Source: RGIG8700 sp964568815
Lineage (GTDB): Bacteria; Bacillota; Clostridia; RGIG6154
DNA length: 22,962 nt
Reading direction: 5' to 3'
Assembly: GCA_964568815.1 (NCBI GenBank)
Contig: CAZMRY010000020.1
Span: 1-22,962, forward strand
Shown piece by piece: positions 14,223 to 21,700 of the stretch. The notes below the pieces were generated by a model. That model saw nothing but the letters and a program-made list of their open reading frames with translations, had not been told where the DNA came from and searched no databases. Position 1 is the stretch's first letter. Every line of letters begins with the position of its first letter. A program made the translations under genes and the position numbers.

Positions 14223-16032
14223 TAATATACCTCGCTATTGTTTCTCCGTCTATACCGCAGTCTTTTAAAAGTTCATCAACTGTGCCGTGGGGAACAAATC
14301 TGTTTTCGACTGCAAACACCTTGCATTTTACAAAAATTCCATTCTGTGCAAGATATGCACATACTTTCTCTCCCACTCCGCCGTTTTTAATACTGTCCTC
14401 CGCAACTATGAGTTGCTTTGTTTTTTCAAGGGACTTTATTATACTTTCATAATCTATGTGTGACACACAGTTTAAATGAATGTGGTCTGCATCTAAACTT
14501 ATTTTTTCCATTACAGATGTCATTCTTGAATAAGTAACAAGGGTTGCTCTTTTTCCCTCTTTTATAAGCTTGCCTTTATAAAGGTCTGTTTTTTCACCAT
14601 CTTCAAAAGCACCTTTGCTGTATCTTACCGCCGCAATTCCTTTTGTGTTATAAATTGCCTGCTCTATTGCATCTTCAAGTTCTGCTTTGTTTGATGGCGT
14701 AAATATTGTTACATTCGGGATTGTGTTTAAGAAATTTATATCGAATGTTCCGTGATGGGTTTCTCCGTCTTCGCCTGAAATACCCGCTCTGTCCAAAAGG
14801 AGCACACAATGAAGATTTGAGATTGCCATATCGTGAATAATATTGTCATATGCTCTCTGCATAAAGGTTGAGTATATGGCAATAACAGGAATTTTCCCCT
14901 TTGATGCAAGACCTGCGCCAAAGGTTACTGCATGTCCCTCACTTATGCCAACATCATAAAACCTTTCAGGTAATTTTTTATGAAAATCAGAAAGTCCGCA
15001 ACCATCCTCCATTGCCGCACAGACTGCGATTATATTTTCATCCTTTTTTGCAAGACTTAAAAGCTTTTGTCCTGCTATGTATGATGGTGATTTTTCGTTA
15101 ACTGCAACCTCTATGGGCTTTGTTTTGTCGAATGCTCCTAAGCCATGATACAAATCAGGTGTTTTTTCCGCAAATTCATAGCCTTTGCCTTTTTTAGTTA
15201 CTATGTGCAGAAGAACAGGACTGTTCATATTCTGTATTCTTGACAGAATTTTAACAAGAAGGTCTGTATCGTGTCCGTCTATAGGTCCTATATATTTAAA
15301 CCCAAAGTTCTCAAACATAACCCCTGAAGTAATAAGAAGCTTTTTGATATTTTTCTTAAGGGCGCTTGAAAATGCCGTTAAAGGCTTTCCCAGTACAGGA
15401 ATTTTGCCTGTATAGTGCTTTATATTTTCTTTAAGCTTTGTATAGGCAGGTGTAATTCTTAAATTGTTAAGATAATTGCTCACACTGCCTACATTTTCTT
15501 TAATAGACATTTCATTGTCATTTAAAATAACAAGAAGCTTGTTTTTGTTCTGACCTGCATTGTTTAAGCCCTCAAGAGAAAGTCCGTTACAAAGAGATGC
15601 ATCCCCTACAAATGCAATAGAAAAACTGTCATTTTCCTGTCTGTTGACCTCTGCTATAGCATATGCGGCAGAAATGGCAGTTCCTGCGTGACCTGCATTG
15701 AAGAAATCAAACTTGCTTTCGTCAACTCTCGGAAATCCTGAAATGCCTTTATATTTTCTTAGTGTTTTGAATTCTTCTTTTCTGTCTGTAAGAATTTTAT
15801 ATACATAGCTCTGATGTCCCACATCAAAAACAATACTGTCTTTTTCAAAATCAAAGACCTTCAAAAGAGCAAGAGTTATTTCCACAACGCCTAAATTAGA
15901 CGCCAAATGACCGCCGTTTTTTGAAACGGTGTCTGTGATATACTCTCTTACTTCCTGAGCAAGACTATTAAGTTGTTTTGCATTAAAGGTCTTTAAATCC
16001 TCAGGACCTTTGTATTCTTCAAGCAAGCTCAC
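14206..16032 (-). CDS. dxs: 1-deoxy-D-xylulose-5-phosphate synthase
   Basis: DXS condenses pyruvate and glyceraldehyde-3-P, using thiamine diphosphate, to make DXP for isoprenoids and thiamine. The 608 residues include GGHLASNLGVVE (40-51), FDVGHQSYVYKIL (69-81), GHAGTAISAA (114-123), the diphosphate motif VGDASLCNG (142-150) followed by NNAG and LNDNEMSI (170-177), then GISEGHAVTFGAG. The DRAG...GEDG-THHG segment of the pyrimidine domain is present. The motif has GDA where most DXS have GDG, and SEGHAV where E. coli has AEQHAV, so this is a somewhat divergent branch. The GTG start at 16032 follows GGGAGAG. It heads the long minus-strand operon. Confidence 0.94.
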   Translation of the reverse strand: MSLLEEYKGPEDLKTFNAKQLNSLAQEVREYITDTVSKNGGHLASNLGVVEITLALLKVFDFEKDSIVFDVGHQSYVYKILTDRKEEFKTLRKYKGISGFPRVDESKFDFFNAGHAGTAISAAYAIAEVNRQENDSFSIAFVGDASLCNGLSLEGLNNAGQNKNKLLVILNDNEMSIKENVGSVSNYLNNLRITPAYTKLKENIKHYTGKIPVLGKPLTAFSSALKKNIKKLLITSGVMFENFGFKYIGPIDGHDTDLLVKILSRIQNMNSPVLLHIVTKKGKGYEFAEKTPDLYHGLGAFDKTKPIEVAVNEKSPSYIAGQKLLSLAKKDENIIAVCAAMEDGCGLSDFHKKLPERFYDVGISEGHAVTFGAGLASKGKIPVIAIYSTFMQRAYDNIIHDMAISNLHCVLLLDRAGISGEDGETHHGTFDINFLNTIPNVTIFTPSNKAELEDAIEQAIYNTKGIAAVRYSKGAFEDGEKTDLYKGKLIKEGKRATLVTYSRMTSVMEKISLDADHIHLNCVSHIDYESIIKSLEKTKQLIVAEDSIKNGGVGEKVCAYLAQNGIFVKCKVFAVENRFVPHGTVDELLKDCGIDGETIARYINETEA

Positions 16033-16071
16033 TTTGTGTCTCTCCCTACAGTCTATTTCTCTACAATTTAC

Positions 16072-16100
16072 AGTATAGCATATATTTAAAAGGATGTAAA
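16072..16100 (-). promoter_or_regulatory. Promoter of the dxs operon
   Basis: On the minus strand, TTTACA (16100-16095) and TATACT (16077-16072) are 17 bp apart. Each differs from consensus at one position. The expected transcription start near 16065 leaves a leader of about 33 bases before the GTG start. Confidence 0.82.
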
Positions 16101-16139
16101 TACTTTTTTATAGAAAGAACTCGGTCAAGATTTGGTAAA

Positions 16140-16156
16140 ATCAACTGCTGGTTGAT
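16140..16156. promoter_or_regulatory. Dyad 1 upstream of serC (possible operator)
   Basis: ATCAAC and GTTGAT are separated by 5 bp. The same TCAAC-5 bp-GTTGA layout recurs 31 bp downstream (16172-16186). It lies between the divergent dxs and serC promoters. No regulator is identified. Confidence 0.5.
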
Positions 16157-16171
16157 AGGAAAAAATTTTTT

Positions 16172-16186
16172 TCAACATATAGTTGA
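16172..16186. promoter_or_regulatory. Dyad 2 overlapping the serC -35 (possible operator)
   Basis: TCAAC and GTTGA flank ATATA. The right arm overlaps the first bases of the -35 (16183-16188). A protein bound here would compete with RNA polymerase. The centre is 31 bp from that of dyad 1, about three helical turns, so both would lie on the same face. Confidence 0.5.
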
Positions 16187-16211
16187 CTTCTTAAAAATTG
16201 TGATGTATAAT
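16183..16211 (+). promoter_or_regulatory. Promoter of serC-serA
   Basis: TTGACT (16183-16188) and TATAAT (16206-16211) are separated by 17 bp. The expected start near 16218 leaves a leader of only about 36 bases, too short for a riboswitch or T-box. AGGAGG at 16241-16246 is the ribosome binding site. Confidence 0.92.
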
Positions 16212-16253
16212 ACATTTTATATTATAAAATTCAACACCTTAGGAGGTTTTATT

Positions 16254-17333
16254 ATGAGCAGAATATACAATTTTTCAGCGGGTCCTTCAATGTTACCACT
16301 TCCTGTACTTCAGCAGTGTGCACAGGAAATGACAGACTATAACGGCAGCGGTATGTCCGTAATGGAAATGAGCCACCGTAGTGCTGTTTACGACGAAATC
16401 ATAAAGGAAGCAGAGAAAAACCTGCGTACACTTATGAACATTCCTGATAACTACAAGGTTCTCTTCCTTCAGGGCGGTGCTTCAACTCAGTTTGCAGCAG
16501 TTCCGCTCAACCTTATGAAAAACAAAAAGGCTGACTATGTTGTTTCAGGTCAGTTCTCAAAAAAAGCTTTTGAAGAAGCACAGAAATACGGTGATGCAAA
16601 ATGTATTGCATCTTCAAAGGACAGAACCTTTGCATACATACCTACAATCACACCTGATATGGTTCGTGAAGACGCAGACTATGTTCATGTTTGCTACAAC
16701 AACACAATTTTTGGTACAAAATACCCTGAAGTTCCAAATGTTGGCGACAAGGTTTTAGTTGCAGATATGTCTTCCTGCATTATTTCAGAGCCTGTTGATG
16801 TAACAAAGTTCGGCGTTATCTATGCAGGCGCACAGAAGAATATGGCTCCTGCAGGTCTTACTGTTGTTATCGTAAGAGAAGACCTTTTAGGAAACGCAAG
16901 AGAAGACACGCCAACAATGCTCAACTGGCAGACAATGGCAGACAACGATTCTATGTATAACACACCTCCCTGCTATGCAATTTATGTTGCAGGACTTGTG
17001 TATAAATGGATTTTAGGTCTTGGCGGACTCGATGCTATGAAGAAAATCAACGAGGAAAAGGCAGCTATTCTTTATGACTACCTTGATTCATCTGAGCTTT
17101 TCAAGCCGGGTGCAGACAAGGAATACCGTTCTATGATGAATGTTACATTCGTTACAGGCGACGAAGAGCTTGACAAGAAATTCTGCAAGGAAGCAGATGC
17201 TGCAGGCTTTAAAAATCTTAAGGGTCACAGAAGTGTCGGCGGTATGAGAGCAAGCATCTACAATGCTATGCCAACAGAAGGCGTTGTTAAACTTGTTGAA
17301 TTTATGAAAAAATTTGAAGCTGACAACAAATAA
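16254..17333 (+). CDS. serC: Phosphoserine aminotransferase
   Basis: SerC transfers the amino group of glutamate to 3-phosphohydroxypyruvate, giving phosphoserine; family members also serve pyridoxal-phosphate synthesis. The 359-residue length matches. It starts MSRIYNFSAGPSMLP and carries MEMSHRS (38-44), FLQGGASTQF (71-80) and GAQKNMAPAG (192-201), where Lys195 is the PLP-binding lysine. The frame is open further upstream, but the ATG at 16254 is chosen because AGGAGG precedes it by 7 bp and the conserved N-terminus begins there; the promoter lies inside the rejected extension. It is 18 bp before serA. No serB is in the window. Confidence 0.97.
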   Translation: MSRIYNFSAGPSMLPLPVLQQCAQEMTDYNGSGMSVMEMSHRSAVYDEIIKEAEKNLRTLMNIPDNYKVLFLQGGASTQFAAVPLNLMKNKKADYVVSGQFSKKAFEEAQKYGDAKCIASSKDRTFAYIPTITPDMVREDADYVHVCYNNTIFGTKYPEVPNVGDKVLVADMSSCIISEPVDVTKFGVIYAGAQKNMAPAGLTVVIVREDLLGNAREDTPTMLNWQTMADNDSMYNTPPCYAIYVAGLVYKWILGLGGLDAMKKINEEKAAILYDYLDSSELFKPGADKEYRSMMNVTFVTGDEELDKKFCKEADAAGFKNLKGHRSVGGMRASIYNAMPTEGVVKLVEFMKKFEADNK

Positions 17334-17351
17334 TATTAAGGAGTTTTCATC

Positions 17352-18512
17352 ATGTTTGAAGTATTAACATTAAATAAAATCGCTAAAATCGGTCTTGATA
17401 AATTAGGCGATAATTTCACAGTTACCGATGAGGTTAAAAATCCTGACGGTATACTTTTAAGAAGCTTTGCAATGCACGATATGGAATTGCCTGAAAACTT
17501 AAAGGCAGTTGCAAGAGCAGGAGCAGGAACAAACAATATTCCAATTGATAAGTGTTCTGAAAAAGGTGTTGTTGTTTTCAACACACCCGGTGCAAATGCA
17601 AATGCTGTTAAAGAGCTTGCAATCGGTGCTCTTTTCCTTGCATCAAGAGATGTTGTAGGGGGCATTAAGTGGGCAGAAACCTTAAAAGATGAGGGAGACG
17701 CCGTTCCAAAGCTTGTTGAAAAAGGCAAAAGTGCATTCGTTGGTCCTGAAATCACAGGCAAAACAATCGGTGTTATCGGTCTTGGTGCTATCGGTGTTAT
17801 GGTTGCAAACGCAGCTCACAGCCTTGGTATGGAAGTTTTAGGCTACGATCCATTTATTTCTATCGATGCTGCTTGGCACCTTTCAAGAAAGGTTGTTCAT
17901 GTTAACAGCATCAATGAAATCTTTGCAAAATGTGATTATATAACACTCCATCTTCCGCTTAACGATAAAACAAAATATACAATCAACAAAGATACAATCG
18001 CACTTATGAAAGACGGTGCAAGAGTTATAAACTTCTCAAGAAACGAGCTTGTTAACAACGAAGATATCCTTGCCGCAATCGCAGAGGGCAAAATTGCAAA
18101 GTATGTAACAGACTTCCCAAGTGCAGACTTAATCGGTGTAGACAATGTTATTTGCATTCCTCACCTTGGTGCTTCAACACCTGAGTCTGAAGACAACTGT
18201 GCTGTTATGGCGGCAAAGGAATTAAGAGATTACCTTGAAAACGGTAATATTACAAACTCTGTCAATTTCCCTGCATGCCATGCTCCAAGAGAAACAGCAG
18301 TAAGAATTTGTATAATTCACAAAAACATTCCTGCAATGATTAATGCATTCACATCATTCTTTGCAGACAACAATATAAACATTGAAAACCTTATCAACAA
18401 ATCAAAGGGCGATTATGCATACACACTTATTGATACAGCATCAGATATTCCTGAAATTGAAGAAAAAATCCTCGCAATTGACGGTGTTATAAAGGTAAGA
18501 GTAATTAAATAA
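17352..18512 (+). CDS. serA: D-3-phosphoglycerate dehydrogenase
   Basis: SerA oxidises 3-phosphoglycerate with NAD+, the entry to serine synthesis. The 386 residues comprise an N-terminal catalytic part with RAGAGTNN (55-62), the Rossmann motif GLGAIG (143-148), catalytic Arg230 in NFSRNELVNNE and His271 in PHLGASTPES. A C-terminal ACT domain (about 316-386) probably senses serine. The longer allosteric domain of mycobacterial-type SerA is missing. The segment YVTDFPSAD stands where many homologues have the catalytic Glu of a DVFE-like motif; this appears to be a feature of this short SerA subgroup rather than damage, which is inference. AAGGAG precedes the ATG. Confidence 0.95.
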   Translation: MFEVLTLNKIAKIGLDKLGDNFTVTDEVKNPDGILLRSFAMHDMELPENLKAVARAGAGTNNIPIDKCSEKGVVVFNTPGANANAVKELAIGALFLASRDVVGGIKWAETLKDEGDAVPKLVEKGKSAFVGPEITGKTIGVIGLGAIGVMVANAAHSLGMEVLGYDPFISIDAAWHLSRKVVHVNSINEIFAKCDYITLHLPLNDKTKYTINKDTIALMKDGARVINFSRNELVNNEDILAAIAEGKIAKYVTDFPSADLIGVDNVICIPHLGASTPESEDNCAVMAAKELRDYLENGNITNSVNFPACHAPRETAVRICIIHKNIPAMINAFTSFFADNNINIENLINKSKGDYAYTLIDTASDIPEIEEKILAIDGVIKVRVIK

Positions 18513-18622
18513 CAAAAGAAGGTCAGGAGAAAATAATTGCCTCAGTTACAGCTGACGAAAACATTTCTGTCCGAGATATTGTCAACACAATAAACACCAA
18601 AACCTTTTGGAAAAACATATAA
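18509..18622 (+). pseudogene. Possible 37-codon coding remnant after serA
   Basis: In the +2 frame relative to serA, 37 codons are open and read like the C-terminal end of a soluble protein (EKIIASVTADENISVRDIV, then NTINTKTFWKNI and TAA). There is no ATG, GTG or TTG in frame; the only start near the AGGAG at 18525-18529 would be ATT at 18536. I do not recognise the protein. It may be the tail of a lost third gene of the operon, or a chance open stretch. A TTG-initiated 18-codon alternative at 18537 looks less protein-like. Confidence 0.3.
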
Positions 18623-18627
18623 ATTGA

Positions 18628-18659
18628 AGCTTTCGTGAAATTTTCGCGAAAGCTCTTTT
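18628..18659 (+). terminator. Terminator of the serC-serA operon
   Basis: AGCTTTCG (18628-18635) pairs with CGAAAGCT (18647-18654), with a partly paired interior. CTTTTATTTTG follows. It sits about 115 bp after the serA stop, beyond the coding remnant. Confidence 0.82.
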
Positions 18660-18675
18660 ATTTTGCAGTTTTTTC

Positions 18676-18684
18676 TGTTATAAT
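18676..18684 (+). promoter_or_regulatory. Extended -10 promoter of the SLH surface-protein gene
   Basis: TGTTATAAT at 18676-18684 is a perfect extended -10. No convincing -35 is found 17 bp upstream, where the serA terminator tail lies. GGAGA at 18704-18708 serves as ribosome binding site. Confidence 0.6.
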
Positions 18685-18713
18685 TATATTAATAATATTT
18701 AATGGAGAATTGT

Positions 18714-21700
18714 ATGAAAAAATATTTGTTTTGTCTGGTCTTTATATTTTCTTTATTGTTTTCTTTAAATGCTTTTGCCTATAACATCGACATTCTTAAA
18801 GCTGAAGGTATTGTTGTCGGTGACGAGGGCGGATACAGAGAAAACGACACAGTAACAAGGGGCGAGTTTATCAAAATGATAAACCGTACTTTTTCTGTGC
18901 CCGAAGACCTTAATACAAAACCTCTTCCTGATGTTTCTTCAAAAGACTGGTACTACAATGATATTTTAAGTGCAGTTAACTACGGATATGTTAAAGGTGA
19001 CGAAAACGGCAACATTAACCCTGAAAGCAACATAACAAGACAAGAGGCAATAACAATAACCGCAAGACTTACTGGATATACAGATGTATATGTTACCGAT
19101 TATGCAGATGACGGATATATTGCCTCCTGGGCAAAAGGTCCTGCAGATACCCTTGCTAAGCTTGGCTATATCCCATCCTCTGATATGTTCAAGCCTGATG
19201 AACTTATGACAAGAAGGGATTGCTTTGACCTTTTCTACAACATTTTAAAGAACAGATTTTCTGCAGGTGACGGAAGCAGTCTTTCACCTTATGTTATAAC
19301 CTACCCCTGGCAGCTTTCAAACATAAGGCTTTTCCCTGACAAGACCTTTGTTTTAAACAGCGACCTTGATTTTAAGCTTTACAATCTTTCGTATATCCCT
19401 GTTGAAAATTTTGGAGGAAAGCTCCTTGGCGGAGGTCATAAAATATCAAGACTTTATTCAAATCAGACTGCAAACAATGCACTTTTTAAAACAATTTCAG
19501 AAGAAGGCGTTGTTTCAGGAATTACCCTTGTTTGCCCTGATGATTTCTTTTCAATAGCAAATGAAAACTATGGTCTTATTTCAGACTGTCTTAACACAAG
19601 CTACCCCAAAAACAAGGAAATTACAAAATTTTCAAGTTATAAGGGCGGAATATGTGATATAAACAACGGCACAGTTGAAAACTGCGGAAACAGTTCTTTC
19701 ATTTCTTTAAGAACAGGCGATATTGCCGCAGGAGGAATATGCGGACTTAACAACAATACTATCAAAAACTGCTTTAACCTTGCAGATGGCTTAAATTCAA
19801 ATTGCTTTGCCATTGCAGGAAGTAACAATGGCTTATACGCCGATTGTTACAGCACAACAAGTCTTAAGTTTTCAGATACAGCAGGCGAAAACTGCTACTA
19901 TTCAGACACACTTCTTATTCCCGATACCCTTATATACTTTGGCAATGAAAACTTCACAGACTTTTCAGGGGGCGACGGAACTGCATCAAACCCTTATAAA
20001 ATTGCAAATCAGGAAAACTTTGAAAACATAAGTAAATTCCCTGATGCATATTTCCGTCAGATTGGCAATGTTGTTTTTACAAAACCTGTAAAAATTGAAG
20101 AATTCAATGGCTTTTACACAGGAAACGGATATAAAATTTCTCACATTTCCCTTCCATCAGCTGAAGGAAACATCTCACTTTTCGGCACAAACAACGGAAC
20201 TTTAGAAAAAGTAAGAATTTATGACGGATTTTTCTTCTCATACGAAACCTGTGCATCGCTTTGTCTTATAAACAACGGTGTTATATCAGAATGCAGTTCT
20301 TATTCTTCAGTTACGGGAAATAACTGCGGAGGTCTTGTTTATTTAAACAATGGCGAACTGAAAAACAGTTTCTTCGAAGGTAGAATTTCAGGAAGTTTTT
20401 CGGGAGGACTTGTTCATACAAACAACGGTATAATTTCAAATTCATATGCAGATGCAGAAATTTCAGGCAAAAAGGCATCATCACTTGTATATGACAACAA
20501 AAAAGATATTTCATATTCTGTTGCAAAGGGTACTTTAAACACAACTGAAAACTGCTCAGTTGCCTTTATAAATTCAGGAAAAATAACAAGATGCGTTTAC
20601 AGTTCTTCACAAAAAGACTGTCTTGTTGAAACAGGCACATCAGATGCCATGTATAGGGACAATTTAATCTCACTTCCTTTCTTCGACAGCAACATCTGGG
20701 TGTCAGGAAAAACATCAGTTGTTTTAAATGACAATCCATCATTTATTCAGAACGCAAAAGAAAATACCTATTCCTTTGCAGGCGGCGACGGAACTGCATC
20801 AAACCCTTATGTTATTATAACGCCTATCCACCTGAATAATATAAGGTACTTCCCTTTTGCAAGTTTTATTCTTAAAAATGATATTGATATGTCTTTGACA
20901 TCATACAAAACCTTAAAGGAATTCAATGGTGTTTTTGATGGTAACTCAAAGAAAATTTCAGGACTTAAAGCTTCCTTTGTATCAGTCAACAATGGTGTTA
21001 TCAAAAATCTTGAAATCAAAAATTCTTCTCTTTCTCAGAGTGGTTTTTGTGAGATAAACAGCGGTAATATTATTCTTTGTAAAAACAGTTCCAAGGTTTC
21101 AGGTGAAAAGGCATCTGCTTTTGCTGTTGAAAACTACGGAAATATTATCAAGTGTGTAAACAACGGCACTCTTATCGGAAACAAGGTTGCCTCAATCGCC
21201 CTTGAAAATAACGGAAATATTACAGATTGCATAAACACCGCAAGTCTTGTAGGCACAGGTGAAAACAGCGTTATATACGGCTTAGCATCAAATGGCGGTA
21301 TTACAAGAGGCTACAACACAGGAGATATGTATTTTGAAAGCTCCTTAGGTTTAATTTATCCTGTTTCGGATAAAGACTATCAAAACACTTTTTTCCTTAA
21401 CAGATATGAAAGCACCGAAAAAGGCGGGCTTTGTTACAATGATTTTAAAAACGCAGACTTTAACAACAACATATATACTTCCCTGAAAATGGGCTATCCC
21501 ATTTTTGAAGATGTTGATTTTTCTGATATTAACTTCCCTACAGGCTATGAAAACGGTGACGGAAGCGAGGATAATCCTTTTCTCATCACTTCAATAAAGG
21601 AGCTTTTTGACATCAGAATGTATCCGCACTCGTTCTTTAAGCTTTCAAGAGACCTTGTCCTTTCTGCCAACTACGGCGAAGTCTCTATTTATAACAATGC

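Noticed and set aside
16141..16171. Hairpin followed by a T-run read as a terminator on the plus strand
   Set aside because: There is no plus-strand gene upstream, the stem is only 5-6 bp, and the same dyad recurs without a T-run, so an operator is more likely.
16152..16253. Longer serC start 34 codons upstream
   Set aside because: The promoter hexamers lie inside that extension and AGGAGG sits 7 bp before the ATG at 16254, where the conserved N-terminus begins.
18120..18160. Missing catalytic Glu in SerA as damage
   Set aside because: The surrounding fold motifs, Arg230, His271 and the ACT domain are intact; the TDFP form looks like a subgroup feature.
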